A stretch of 64,000 bases of DNA from Tenacibaculum finnmarkense genomovar ulcerans (GCF_900239495.1 NZ_OENE01000014.1:1-64000), one strand, 5' to 3'. Shown: positions 17,622 to 26,835, counted from the first letter of the stretch. The notes: a model not told the origin generated them from the sequence alone. Program-made: numbers and translations.

Positions 17622-17728
17622 TTTTTTTGAAGCAATTTCCCGCTTTCCGCACTCGCTTTTTTTATTTTTTTAGAAGAAAAAAAAACAAAAAAGAGCTCAA
17701 ACAAATGCTTCAATCGGGGCTAGGTATT
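17622..17728 (-). repeat. Dispersed intergenic palindromic repeat R1, copy B
   Basis: This is an inverted copy of 464-559: GAAGCAATTTCCCGCTTTCC at the left and GCTTCAATCGGGGCTAGG at the right, with a longer A/T loop. It begins two bases after the stop codon of the flavoprotein gene, a position suited to transcription termination or 3'-end protection. Confidence 0.75.
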
Positions 17729-17795
17729 TGAGTTTTATTTTAACTTTTTTGTAAATTATTTTAATTAAGTTTAAAAATAAAAAATATCAGTAAAC

Positions 17796-17827
17796 AAAAA
17801 AGGAAGCTATTTAAAGCTTCCTTTTTT
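17796..17827 (-). terminator. Terminator of the tpx-to-ribB operon
   Basis: The stem AAAAAAGGAAGCT (17796-17808) / AGCTTCCTTTTTT (17815-17827) lies 35 bases after the ribB stop codon. Symmetric A/T flanks allow use from either side. Confidence 0.88.
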
Positions 17828-17862
17828 ATCTTATAGAATAATAAGTTTATAAAACTATATAT

Positions 17863-19005
17863 CTAATAATTTACATAATCTACAATTTCTAAACCATAAC
17901 CAATCATACCAACACGTTTGGTTTGTTGGCTGTTAGAAACTAAACGTAATTTACTAATATGTAAGTCGTGTAATATTTGTGCTCCAATACCAAAATCCTT
18001 GTTATCCATGCTAACCTTTGGGGCTTTCATTTCTCCATTGGCTTGGTTTTCTTTTAAACCACGTAAACGGTTTAATAAATTTAATGCCTGGTTTTGTTGA
18101 TTGATAAAAAGAATAGCTCCTTTACCTTGATCATTGATTACCTTAAACATTTTATCTAGTTTTTTATCCGCATTACTAGTTAATGTTCCAAGAATATCAT
18201 TATTAATTAAGGTCGAATTTATTCTTGTTAAAACAGGGTCTTTTTTAGCCCAAGTTCCTTTTGTTAAGGCAATATGAAGTTGATTATTGGTTGTTTGTTG
18301 ATAAGCCCTTAAGCGAAATTCACCAAAACGGGTTTGAATATTAAAATCTTCTTTCTTTTCAATTAAAGAATCGTGCTCCATTCGGTAGGCAACTAAATCT
18401 TCAATAGAAACAATTTTTAAATCAAACTTTTTAGCTACTTTTAAGAGTTGAGGTAAACGTGCCATTGTACCATCGTCATTCATTATTTCAACAATAACTC
18501 CTGCGGGTTGTAAGCCTGCTAAACGCGCAAAATCAATAGCTGCTTCGGTATGCCCAGTTCTTCTTAATACACCACCATTTTTTGCTCTTAAAGGAAAAAT
18601 ATGCCCAGGACGTGCAAGGTCGGCAGGTTTTGTATCAGCATCAATTAAAGCTTTTATAGTAATAGCTCTATCGGAAGCAGAAATACCAGTGGTAACTCCT
18701 TTACCTCGTAAATCTACCGAAACAGTAAAGCCTGTTTCCATAGGGTCGGTATTGTTGTTAACCATCATGTTTAACTCTAATTCTTTACAACGATCTTCGG
18801 TAAGTGGCGTACAAATTAAGCCTCTTCCGTGAGTTGCCATAAAATTAATCATTTCGGGAGTTACTTTATCGGCAGCAGCTAAAAAATCACCTTCATTTTC
18901 ACGGTCTTCATCATCTACTACAATGATAACTTTTCCGTCTTTGATGTCGTTTATAGCTTCTTCAATAGTATTTAACTGAACTTTAGCGGAGGTTTGTGTT
19001 GTCAT
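17863..19005 (-). CDS. ribB: 3,4-dihydroxy-2-butanone-4-phosphate synthase fused to a degenerate GTP cyclohydrolase II domain
   Basis: This 380-residue riboflavin-pathway enzyme turns ribulose 5-phosphate into 3,4-dihydroxy-2-butanone 4-phosphate and formate. The RibB half (about 1-210) has the acidic metal site VVDDEDRENEGDF, HGRGLICTPLT and RRTGHTEAAIDFARLAG. The C-terminal half follows the GTP cyclohydrolase II fold (FGEFRLRAYQ..., DFGIGAQILHDL, RVGMIGYGLEIVDYV). It lacks the three zinc Cys of the RibA signature, and the usual RQEGRGIG segment reads NQQNQALN. I infer that only the RibB activity remains and that a separate RibA exists elsewhere. It is the last gene of the operon, two bases after the LptF/G-type permease. 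Confidence 0.92.
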   Translation of the reverse strand: MTTQTSAKVQLNTIEEAINDIKDGKVIIVVDDEDRENEGDFLAAADKVTPEMINFMATHGRGLICTPLTEDRCKELELNMMVNNNTDPMETGFTVSVDLRGKGVTTGISASDRAITIKALIDADTKPADLARPGHIFPLRAKNGGVLRRTGHTEAAIDFARLAGLQPAGVIVEIMNDDGTMARLPQLLKVAKKFDLKIVSIEDLVAYRMEHDSLIEKKEDFNIQTRFGEFRLRAYQQTTNNQLHIALTKGTWAKKDPVLTRINSTLINNDILGTLTSNADKKLDKMFKVINDQGKGAILFINQQNQALNLLNRLRGLKENQANGEMKAPKVSMDNKDFGIGAQILHDLHISKLRLVSNSQQTKRVGMIGYGLEIVDYVNY

Positions 19006-19007
19006 TT

Positions 19008-20456
19008 TTATGTGGTTTTCTCTTTTTTCGAGAATAGGTTTTTAAATAAGTTACTAACTGGTGAAATAAAACTTTTAAAATCAAATAAGCCTTTATCTTT
19101 AGTGGCTCTAATTGTTAATATGATAGCCAAAGGTAGCATTAATAATATACTTAACCAAGAGCCTGTTAGGGCTGTTATAGAACTTTCTTCAGCAAGGTTT
19201 CGCCCAAAGGTATTCGTGAAAAAATAAAGGACGTATATGGCAATAGCTAAAATCATGGGTAAGCCCATTCCTCCTTTTCGAATAATAGAGCCTAGCGGAG
19301 CACCGATAAAAAATAACAATAAACAAGAAAGTGAAAAGGCAACTCTGTTGTAAAATTCAATATCATACAAGTTTAAGTATTTTCTTTTTCGCTTTAAGGT
19401 TTCTTTGTTTGAATTGTTGTTGTTTATACTGCGATCAATTTTAGAACTAGCAGTATTTAATATGTTTTCTTTTTCAATAAGATTAAAGTTGTCTAAGGTA
19501 TTTTTTGATAGTTTTTTATTAATTAATGAATCAGGGTAGGTATGTAAATCTTCTACTTTTATTCCTGAAAATAAATTTTTAGCCCTACTATTAATAAAAG
19601 CATCATAATTTTTTTTAAGAGTAGGAATAGTGTCCTTTAGTTGCGAAAGACTTAGCATGTTGTACTGCGTTTTATAGCGCTCTTCCTCTAGGTTATCGCC
19701 ACTTAAAGATGAAATATCAATGTTAATGGTGTATTGGTCAAAATTGGCGTATGAAGCAGGCATTTTTTGACGCTCTTTAAGCGGAGACCCATTTCTTATA
19801 TGATGTTCAAAATAATAACCGTTTTCTAAAATTAAGGTCATGTATCTACTTCCATCTTCAGAAATTATTTTCCCTTTTTTAGCCGTTATAATTTTGTTAT
19901 TCCCTTTTTTAGCAGATAAATCATAAATCATCACTTCTTCTAAAAGGTTGTCTTTTTCTCCGTATTTTTTTTTGAATTTAATTTGAAAATTTGGCAATTC
20001 AGTATTAAAACTACCAGCAACTAAAGCAATTGAAGGTTGTTTCTTTTTAATGTTAACGCGCATATTTAATTGCTTTAACATAGCATACGGATATACATTG
20101 TTTAAAAAAACAAAGTTTAAAGCACTTAAAAACAAGGTTAAAAATACTAAAGAACGCACCATTCTGGGCAAAGAAATACCTGCTGATTTTGCAGCGGCAA
20201 ACTCATAATTTTCAGACAAAGTACCTAAGGTCATTATCGAAGAAAGTAAGACCCCAATAGGCAATGCCTGCGGGGTAACAAGTAGGGTGGTGTACCAAAG
20301 GAATTTTAAAATAATCCCAATACTAATTCCTTTACCTGCAAAATTTTCAAAAGCAAGCCATAAAACTTGCATTACCAATACAAAAAGTATGATTAAAAAT
20401 GTAGCGAAGAAAGGCTTTAAGAAGCTTTTTAAAATGTATTTGTCTAATGTTTTCAC
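19008..20456 (-). CDS. LptF/LptG (YjgP/YjgQ) family permease
   Basis: This 482-residue inner-membrane protein belongs to the lipopolysaccharide-export ABC transporter family. N-terminal membrane helices (starting KTLDKYILKSFLKPFFATFLI) are followed by a large periplasmic beta-jellyroll-like region with an inserted Lys/Asn-rich segment (about 275-360). A C-terminal membrane bundle follows (FYNRVAFSLSCLLLFFIGAPLGSIIRKGG, a strong family signature). Six helices in total fit the family. It cannot be assigned as LptF or LptG from the sequence alone. It follows the LolA-like gene, an arrangement suited to moving lipids and lipoproteins to the outer membrane. Confidence 0.92.
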   Translation of the reverse strand: MKTLDKYILKSFLKPFFATFLIILFVLVMQVLWLAFENFAGKGISIGIILKFLWYTTLLVTPQALPIGVLLSSIMTLGTLSENYEFAAAKSAGISLPRMVRSLVFLTLFLSALNFVFLNNVYPYAMLKQLNMRVNIKKKQPSIALVAGSFNTELPNFQIKFKKKYGEKDNLLEEVMIYDLSAKKGNNKIITAKKGKIISEDGSRYMTLILENGYYFEHHIRNGSPLKERQKMPASYANFDQYTINIDISSLSGDNLEEERYKTQYNMLSLSQLKDTIPTLKKNYDAFINSRAKNLFSGIKVEDLHTYPDSLINKKLSKNTLDNFNLIEKENILNTASSKIDRSINNNNSNKETLKRKRKYLNLYDIEFYNRVAFSLSCLLLFFIGAPLGSIIRKGGMGLPMILAIAIYVLYFFTNTFGRNLAEESSITALTGSWLSILLMLPLAIILTIRATKDKGLFDFKSFISPVSNLFKNLFSKKEKTT

Positions 20457-20543
20457 AAAAGCAAAGATAATAGGTTAGGTGTATAAAATAATAAGTTTTG
20501 TTAATGATTTTTAAAGGCATTAACAAAACTTTATTTTATTAGG

Positions 20544-21197
20544 TTAATCGATGAAGTATCCTTGTTTTAAGTATTTATCTTTATTAAAAGAAAATAAATT
20601 TTTTGAAATTGGCTGATTACTTTTAAATTTGGTAATCGTAAAGGTTGTTTCAGCTCCGTTTGAGCCTATTTGAACTAACTTGTAAATATGTTTTGTTTTG
20701 GCATCAATTCCTAGTTGAACCTTTACTATATCAGAATTACTATCAATAGGTGTTAAATTTACGTATTGCACTTTACGTCCGTTATTGTTTTTTAATTTTC
20801 CCATTGAAAAAGTATAACCTTCTTTGTAAAAAGTTAATAATTTAGAAGGATAAATAAAACCATCTTCTTCTTCTAAATCATTATCAGAAATTGTTATTTC
20901 TTTTTCATCTTGGTTAATAACAACAAGTTTTTCATTATCAAAAAGAAAGGTGTTTCCTAAATAATTTAAGTTGTATTTTTCACCAGAAAGTGTAATTTCT
21001 CCTCGTATAGGAGGGTCATTCGTAATACCAGCTTCTTTATTTATTAAAGAAGAATTAAAACCAATAACCATATTGTGGTAAGCGCCCATTTTTGTAGAAA
21101 CGTCGTTTAATAAGGTTTTTGCTTGGTTAGCAGTATTTTGACCTATGGTATGTAAACTAATACATAATCCGATAGCTAATAATATTATTTTTCTCAT
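20544..21197 (-). CDS. lolA: LolA-like periplasmic lipoprotein carrier
   Basis: This 217-residue protein has a signal peptide (MRKIILLAIGLCISLHTIGQ) and the LolA beta-sheet pattern (KTLLNDVSTKMGAYHNMVIG..., RGEITLSGEKYNL, LLTFYKEGYTF). LolA carries lipoproteins across the periplasm from LolCDE to the outer membrane. I set the start at ATG 21197: the longer frame from 21266 would add 23 charged residues before the signal peptide and overlap the end of ftsK. With this start the gap from ftsK is 37 bases. Bacteroidetes can carry several LolA-like proteins, so its being the main carrier is not proven. Confidence 0.85.
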   Translation of the reverse strand: MRKIILLAIGLCISLHTIGQNTANQAKTLLNDVSTKMGAYHNMVIGFNSSLINKEAGITNDPPIRGEITLSGEKYNLNYLGNTFLFDNEKLVVINQDEKEITISDNDLEEEDGFIYPSKLLTFYKEGYTFSMGKLKNNNGRKVQYVNLTPIDSNSDIVKVQLGIDAKTKHIYKLVQIGSNGAETTFTITKFKSNQPISKNLFSFNKDKYLKQGYFID

Positions 21198-21234
21198 GTT
21201 TTGTTTTTTCCTCTGTTTTCCAGAATCGTTACAC

Positions 21235-24153
21235 TTATTTTTTTTCGTTTTCCAATAATTGTTCAAGTGCTATAAAATCAGGAACTAAAACCATTCTAGC
21301 CTTGCTTCCTTCAAAAGGACCTACAATACCAGCGGCTTCTAATTGATCAATAATTCTACCGGCTCTGTTGTAGCCTAATTTTAATTTACGTTGCAATAAC
21401 GATGCTGAACCCTGTTGCGCAGTAATAATTACTTCGGCAGCGTTTTTAAACAATTTATCTCTGTCTGCAATGTCAACATCAACATTTGTGCCACTTTCTT
21501 CACCAACATATTCTGGTAATAAATAAGCACTTGGGTATGCCCGTTGCGAGCCTATAAAATCAGTTATTTTTTCTACCTCTGGTGTATCAACAAAAGCACA
21601 TTGAACACGAATTAATTCATTTCCTCCTGAATAAAGCATGTCTCCACGACCAATTAATTGATCGGCTCCTGGTGCGTCTAAAATAGTTCTAGAATCAATT
21701 TTTGAAGTTACTCTAAAAGCAATTCGAGCCGGGAAATTCGCTTTAATAATACCGGTAATTACGTTTACCGATGGTCGTTGTGTGGCTACAATTAAATGAA
21801 TACCAATAGCACGTGCTAATTGTGCTAAACGAGCAATTGGTGTTTCGACCTCTTTACCTGCTGTCATAATTAAATCGGCAAATTCATCAATTACTAACAC
21901 GATATATGGTAAAAATTTATGCCCATTTTCAGGGTTTAATTTTCGAGCTTTAAACTTTACATTATACTCTTTAATGTTACGAACCATGGCGTTTTTAAGC
22001 AGGTCGTAACGAGCGTCCATTTCCATACAAAGTGAATTTAAAGTATGTACAACTTTGGTGGTATCGGTAATAATAGCTTCTTCGGAATCAGGTAATTTCG
22101 CTAAATAATGACGTTCAATTTTATTAAATAAAGTTAATTCGACTTTCTTCGGATCAACCAAAACAAATTTTACTTCCGCAGGATGTTTTTTGTATAAAAG
22201 CGATGTTAAAACAGCATTTAATCCTACTGATTTTCCTTGCCCAGTTGCACCTGCCATTAATAAGTGAGGCATTTTAGCTAAATCAACAACTAAAGTTTCG
22301 TTTGCAATCGTTTTTCCTAAAGCAATTGGAAGTTCCATTTCGCTATCTTGAAACTTCTGAGAAGCAATAGCAGAATGCATAGAAACAATGGTCGATTTTT
22401 GATTAGGAACCTCAATACCAATTGTTCCTTTTCCAGGAATTGGCGCAATAATACGAATTCCTAAAGCAGAAAGCGATAAAGCGATATCATCTTCTAAATT
22501 TTTAATTTTTGAAATTCTAACTCCAGCATTTGGTACAATTTCATATAAGGTAATGGTAGGACCAACGGTTGCTTTAATGTCTGAAATACCAATTTTATAG
22601 TTTTGAAGCGTGGTTACAATTCTGTTTTTATTTGCTTCAAGTTCATCGGCATCGATAGAGATAACCTCATTGTATTGTTTAAGTAAATCGAGAGTAGGGA
22701 ATTTAAAATGCCCTAAATCAAGGGTGGGGTCAAATTCACCAAAATCTTTTAATAAAGCGTCTGATAAATTTTCGGTAACACTTTTCTCTTCTACATGTTT
22801 TTCAACAGAAACCTCAATTTCTTCTGCGATAGGTTCTTCTATTTTTTCTTCGGAAGGCTTTTCAAGTATAAATTCTTTGATTATAGGTTTTTCAACAATA
22901 GGTTTTATAATCGCTGTATCTTCCTGTATTGGCGCTTCTTCTTTTACAGGTTCTTTAGTAATAATTGCTGCTATTTCAGGTTTTTCAATAACAGGTTCTT
23001 TTATAAGAATATCTTCTTGTATTGGCGCCTCTTCTTCTTTTACAGGTTCTTTAGTAATAGTTGCTGCTGTTTCAGGTTTTTCAACAACAGGTTTTTTTAT
23101 AGGAATATCTTGCTGTATTGGCGCTTTTTCTTCTTCAATAATAGCTTGATCAACAATGGGTTGTTTCTCTATTAAAGGTTCATTTTTTAATGTTTTATTT
23201 ATAGATGATCGGTCTATTAAATGTTCGTTTATTAAAGCTTCTTTTATCGCTGCTTTATCAGCTAATTCGTCGCTTATAAGGCTTTCATTAACAGGAAGGG
23301 TATCTAAAGAAATATGGTCTTCTTCCTGATAAATAATTTCGTTAGAAAATGTTGTATTAGGGTGTAGGTTTTCAATAGGTAACTCAAAAACAGGGTTAGG
23401 AGTTTCTTGTAGATCTTCAACAACTCTAGGTGTTTTATTATTTACAGGAGTTTCAGGGCGTTTTTGGGTATTTAAAATGCGTTCTTTTTCGGCAGCTATT
23501 GCCGCCTCATTTATTTGCGCTTCTTTTATTTGTGCTTCTTTAAGTTGGTTTTCTTTGGCTATTTTTATTCTTTCATTAATTTTTTCTGGCGTAATTTTAA
23601 ATCTAATAATAAGGTATGCCACTAAGAAGAAAAGTAATAAAATAACGACCCCTGCTTTTCCTAAAAAGGCTTGAAAATAAGCATTCAATTCAAAGCCGAT
23701 AATCCCTGGTAAAACAGCATTTTGAGCAGATGAAAAACCCAAGGCAACTGCAATCCATATCATTGATAATAATCCCCAATTCCAAGAAGTTATTATTTTT
23801 CTTAAATTAGTTTGTAATAAAATTCGAGCACCTGTTAAAAAAAGGGCTACAGGTATTACAAAACTACCCAAACCAAATCCTTTATAAACAAAAAAGTTAC
23901 TTAGTTTAGCACCAATTTTACCTAGTAAATTTTGAGTAACAATAGCCCTATTTGAAAATTCAGACAAGGTGCTTTGATCTTCTTGCCAACAAAAGAAAAA
24001 AGAGATAAAAGCAACGGTTAAGAATATTGAAAAAAGGACTAAAAATGCACCTAAAATAGTTAGGTTGTGTTTTATTAAAAAAAAAGAAGCGAGCTTTATA
24101 AACGAATTATCTCTAGGTTGTTTCTTTAAATTTGGTGTTTTTCTTTTTGCCAT
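21235..24153 (-). CDS. ftsK: DNA translocase FtsK/SpoIIIE
   Basis: This 972-residue septal protein pumps chromosomal DNA during division and helps dimer resolution. The N-terminus has about four membrane helices (35-190). A long low-complexity linker follows (about 190-480), containing three ~31-residue repeats of the type APIQ.DI.IK.PV.EKPE.AA.ITKEPVKEE at about 340-428. The motor has Walker A GATGQGKSVGLN and Walker B IVLVIDEFADL. The C-terminal gamma winged helix (LLQRKLKLGYNRAGRIIDQLE) reads orienting sites in DNA. It lies in the middle of the operon, 27 bases after dgkA. Confidence 0.96.
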   Translation of the reverse strand: MAKRKTPNLKKQPRDNSFIKLASFFLIKHNLTILGAFLVLFSIFLTVAFISFFFCWQEDQSTLSEFSNRAIVTQNLLGKIGAKLSNFFVYKGFGLGSFVIPVALFLTGARILLQTNLRKIITSWNWGLLSMIWIAVALGFSSAQNAVLPGIIGFELNAYFQAFLGKAGVVILLLFFLVAYLIIRFKITPEKINERIKIAKENQLKEAQIKEAQINEAAIAAEKERILNTQKRPETPVNNKTPRVVEDLQETPNPVFELPIENLHPNTTFSNEIIYQEEDHISLDTLPVNESLISDELADKAAIKEALINEHLIDRSSINKTLKNEPLIEKQPIVDQAIIEEEKAPIQQDIPIKKPVVEKPETAATITKEPVKEEEAPIQEDILIKEPVIEKPEIAAIITKEPVKEEAPIQEDTAIIKPIVEKPIIKEFILEKPSEEKIEEPIAEEIEVSVEKHVEEKSVTENLSDALLKDFGEFDPTLDLGHFKFPTLDLLKQYNEVISIDADELEANKNRIVTTLQNYKIGISDIKATVGPTITLYEIVPNAGVRISKIKNLEDDIALSLSALGIRIIAPIPGKGTIGIEVPNQKSTIVSMHSAIASQKFQDSEMELPIALGKTIANETLVVDLAKMPHLLMAGATGQGKSVGLNAVLTSLLYKKHPAEVKFVLVDPKKVELTLFNKIERHYLAKLPDSEEAIITDTTKVVHTLNSLCMEMDARYDLLKNAMVRNIKEYNVKFKARKLNPENGHKFLPYIVLVIDEFADLIMTAGKEVETPIARLAQLARAIGIHLIVATQRPSVNVITGIIKANFPARIAFRVTSKIDSRTILDAPGADQLIGRGDMLYSGGNELIRVQCAFVDTPEVEKITDFIGSQRAYPSAYLLPEYVGEESGTNVDVDIADRDKLFKNAAEVIITAQQGSASLLQRKLKLGYNRAGRIIDQLEAAGIVGPFEGSKARMVLVPDFIALEQLLENEKK
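22868..23135 (-). repeat. Tandem repeats in the FtsK linker
   Basis: Three in-frame units of about 93-96 bases (anchors TATTGGCGC near 22927, 23024 and 23117) encode Pro/Glu/Lys-rich copies. Units 1 and 2 are nearly identical in protein; unit 3 diverges after EKP. Such repeats can change in number between strains. Confidence 0.75.
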
Positions 24154-24180
24154 GTATTGATGTTAGAAATAAATTGAACG

Positions 24181-24561
24181 CTACAATATAGCTATTATTT
24201 TAGGAAGGTAAATTATGCCAGCAATAATCAGTGCTGTTAGTGCTGCAAAAGCAGGCGCACCCGCGGCAATATCTTTTATAAAACCTATTCTTTCATGATA
24301 ATCGGGGTGTATAAAATCAGCAATTTTTTCAACAGCAGTATTTAAAGCCTCTGCAACTAAAACCATACCGATTATTAAAAATTGAAACAGCCATTGTGTT
24401 TCTGACAGGTTAAAATACCAGCCCAAACAAGTAGCTAAAATACCCAAAAAAACTTGCGCTTTAATACTGTCTTCTGTTGTAATTAAAAGCCACATTCCTT
24501 TAAAAGCGAAGGTTACGCTACGTAACCTTCCTTTTATAAAACCATCGTTAGGATTTTTCAT
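24181..24561 (-). CDS. dgkA: Diacylglycerol kinase / undecaprenol kinase family protein
   Basis: This 126-residue integral membrane kinase has three membrane helices and the family signature AEALNTAVEKIADFIHPDYH, followed by IKDIAAGAPAFAALTALI. Members phosphorylate diacylglycerol or undecaprenol at the inner membrane, recycling lipid by-products of envelope synthesis. The N-terminal SVTFAFKGMWLLITTEDSIKAQ matches the usual amphipathic start. It lies between tpx (six bases away) and ftsK (27 bases), in one transcript. Lipid specificity cannot be read from the sequence. Confidence 0.9.
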   Translation of the reverse strand: MKNPNDGFIKGRLRSVTFAFKGMWLLITTEDSIKAQVFLGILATCLGWYFNLSETQWLFQFLIIGMVLVAEALNTAVEKIADFIHPDYHERIGFIKDIAAGAPAFAALTALIIAGIIYLPKIIAIL

Positions 24562-24566
24562 AAATA

Positions 24567-25064
24567 TTATAAACTATTTAAAGCTGCTTGATAATTTGGC
24601 TGATCAGCAATTTCGCTTACTTGCTCTGTGTAAGTAACAGTTCCATTTTGGTCAATAATAACGATAGCGCGAGAATGTAAACCTGTTAAAGGACCATTTT
24701 CTATTTCTAATCCGTAATTTTTACCAAAACTTCCTGTTGAAAAATCAGATAACATAAGTACGTTTTCAATGCCTTCAGCTCCGCAAAAACGACCTTGAGC
24801 AAAAGGTAAATCTCTAGAAATACATAAAACTTTGGTGTTTTCTAAATCGGCTAATTTTTTATTAAATTCTCTTACAGAAGTAGCACAAGTTCCTGTATCG
24901 ACACTAGGGAAGATGTTTAAAATTAATCTGCTACCTGAAAAATCTGCTAATTTTTTAATAGATAAATCGTTTGCCACTAAAGCGAAATCAGTTGCTTTAC
25001 TACCAATTTCTGGTAAATTTCCTGTGGTATTTATTGGGTTTCCTTGTAGTGTTATTGAAGCCAT
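24567..25064 (-). CDS. tpx: Thiol peroxidase (atypical 2-Cys peroxiredoxin)
   Basis: This 165-residue enzyme reduces lipid and hydrogen peroxides with electrons from thioredoxin. The peroxidatic Cys60 is in PSVDTGTCATSVREFN and the resolving Cys94 is in GRFCGAEG, matching the Tpx spacing (Cys61/Cys95 in E. coli). The N-terminal ITLQGNPINTTGNLPEIG is typical of Tpx. It is the first gene of the tpx-dgkA-ftsK-lolA-permease-ribB run and is divergent from the MATE gene. Confidence 0.96.
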   Translation of the reverse strand: MASITLQGNPINTTGNLPEIGSKATDFALVANDLSIKKLADFSGSRLILNIFPSVDTGTCATSVREFNKKLADLENTKVLCISRDLPFAQGRFCGAEGIENVLMLSDFSTGSFGKNYGLEIENGPLTGLHSRAIVIIDQNGTVTYTEQVSEIADQPNYQAALNSL

Positions 25065-25086
25065 TTCTTGTGTGTTTTTAGAAAAC

Positions 25087-25094
25087 CAAAGATA
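25087..25094 (-). promoter_or_regulatory. -7 promoter element of the tpx operon
   Basis: TATCTTTG on the minus strand is a perfect TAnnTTTG match, 22 bases before the tpx ATG. No TTG at -33. A weaker plus-strand element, TATCTTCG at 25147-25154, faces the MATE gene. Confidence 0.45.
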
Positions 25095-25175
25095 ATTAAA
25101 TTAATTAAAAAATGAAGAAGATAAAGACCTAGCGTATTAAAAAAGTTATCTTCGCGCTTTGAAATAATATAAGAT

Positions 25176-26570
25176 TTGAATTTACAACAATATACATCAG
25201 AATTTAAATATAATTGGCAACTTGCTGCTCCTGTAATGCTCGGAATGTTAGGGCATACTTTTGTGAGTTTTGTTGATAATATAATGGTAGGGCAATTAGG
25301 AACGGCTGAATTAGCGGCAGTTTCTTTAGGAAACAGTTTTATGTTTATTGCCATGTCATTAGGGATTGGTTTTTCAACCGCAATAACCCCATTAATTGCT
25401 TCGGCAGATTCTTCTAATAATTTTAAAGAAGCAAAATCAGTATTTAAACACGGTTTATTTTTATGTACCGTAATTGGAATTTTGATGTTTTTATTAGTGT
25501 TTTTTTCAAAGCCATTAATGTATTTAATGAAACAGCCAGTTGAGGTTGTAAAATTAGCCATTCCCTATTTAGATTTGGTTGCTTTTTCATTAATTCCAAT
25601 GATTGTTTTTCAGGCATTTAAGCAATTTAGTGACGGTTTGTCCATGACACGTTATCCAATGTATGCTACTATTTTAGGAAATGTTTTAAACGTAATTTTA
25701 AATTATTTATTAATTTTCGGGAAGTTTGGTTTTCCAGAAATGGGAATTGTAGGTGCAGCTTACGGAACATTATTCTCTAGGTTTGTAATGGTTTTACACC
25801 TTTGGTGGATGCTAACTCAAAAAGAACGCTCTAAGAAATTTGTAACAAATATTAAATTTTTTGTGCTAGATAAATTAATGCTTCGAAAAATAATTAATTT
25901 AGGTGCGCCAAGCGCCATGCAAATGTTTTTTGAAGTAGGTATTTTCACCGCAGCTATTTGGTTGAGTGGTTTATTAGGGCGAAATGCACAGGCAGCAAAT
26001 CAGATTGCTTTAAATTTATCATCGATGACCTTTATGGTGGCAATGGGATTAAGCGTTGCTTCGATGATTCGGGTAGGAAATCAAAAAGGCTTGCAAAAAT
26101 TTGTAGATTTACGAAGAATTGCCTTTTCAATTTTTTTACTAGGGATTCTTTTGGCGATTGTTTTTGCAACATTATTTTACATATTTCATAAGTCGTTACC
26201 AAATTTATATATAGATTTAAGCGATGCCGAAAACTATGCTGACAATATGGAAGTAATGAAAACTGCTGCAAATTTACTAATAGCTGCTGCAATTTTTCAA
26301 ATATCAGACAGTATTCAAGTAGTTGTTTTAGGCGCTTTACGAGGTTTGCAAGACGTTAAAATACCTACAATAATTACCTTTATATCGTATTGGATGGTTG
26401 GTTTTCCGATTAGTTATTTTTTAGGAACAAAAGAAACCTACGGAAGTTTTGGAATTTGGTTAGGATTATTAGCAGGTTTAACCACGGCATCTATCTTACT
26501 ATTTATTCGATTTAATAGATTAACATTAAAATTAATTAAAGAAAATCCCGAAATTGTTGGGGATAAATAA
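25176..26570 (+). CDS. MATE family efflux transporter
   Basis: This 464-residue inner-membrane protein has twelve predicted helices and belongs to the multidrug and toxin extrusion family, which exports drugs or dyes with a Na+ or H+ gradient. The hallmark SFVDNIMVGQLGTAELAAVSLG is in the first helices. The second half begins at about 240 with LGAPSAMQMFFEVGIFTAAIWL, showing the internal two-fold repeat. It starts at TTG 25176 (NLQQYTSEFKYNWQLA); no ATG precedes the first conserved helix. Substrate unknown. Confidence 0.93.
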   Translation: MNLQQYTSEFKYNWQLAAPVMLGMLGHTFVSFVDNIMVGQLGTAELAAVSLGNSFMFIAMSLGIGFSTAITPLIASADSSNNFKEAKSVFKHGLFLCTVIGILMFLLVFFSKPLMYLMKQPVEVVKLAIPYLDLVAFSLIPMIVFQAFKQFSDGLSMTRYPMYATILGNVLNVILNYLLIFGKFGFPEMGIVGAAYGTLFSRFVMVLHLWWMLTQKERSKKFVTNIKFFVLDKLMLRKIINLGAPSAMQMFFEVGIFTAAIWLSGLLGRNAQAANQIALNLSSMTFMVAMGLSVASMIRVGNQKGLQKFVDLRRIAFSIFLLGILLAIVFATLFYIFHKSLPNLYIDLSDAENYADNMEVMKTAANLLIAAAIFQISDSIQVVVLGALRGLQDVKIPTIITFISYWMVGFPISYFLGTKETYGSFGIWLGLLAGLTTASILLFIRFNRLTLKLIKENPEIVGDK

Positions 26571-26591
26571 AATATTAATACTACATTTTTT

Positions 26592-26816
26592 ATGGAATTA
26601 CCTAAGTTTTTATTAGCAGATAACAGCAATCACCCAGAAGACGTTTTCGTTTTACATACCGAATATCCACGTTTTTTAATCAATTTAAAAGATGATGAAG
26701 TAGAGTGGTTTGAAGATTTATCAGGAGAAATGGAAGAAGATATAACAACAGAACTTGCCGATTTAATGGATAAAGCAGGAGAGTTTTATGATAAAGAAAT
26801 GGAAGGATTAGAGTAG
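26592..26816 (+). CDS. Conserved hypothetical small acidic protein
   Basis: This 74-residue soluble, strongly acidic protein lies 21 bases after the MATE gene, probably in the same transcript and ending at the 26836-26870 terminator. It contains ADNSNHPEDVFVLHTEYPRFL and an acidic helix rich in Glu/Asp (VEWFEDLSGEMEEDITTELAD). I recognise it only as a small protein type seen in flavobacteria; function unknown. Confidence 0.75.
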   Translation: MELPKFLLADNSNHPEDVFVLHTEYPRFLINLKDDEVEWFEDLSGEMEEDITTELADLMDKAGEFYDKEMEGLE

Positions 26817-26835
26817 TTTTTTACTGTTTTATAAT

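Noticed and set aside
22610..23149. Long plus-strand open frames of Ser/Phe/Ile-rich sequence
   Set aside because: They are the mirror of the repetitive FtsK linker; the repeat pattern alone explains the open frames.
25052..25561. 169-codon open frame on the minus strand
   Set aside because: It lies antisense to the first part of the MATE gene, has low-complexity composition and no family motif, and the MATE frame is certain.
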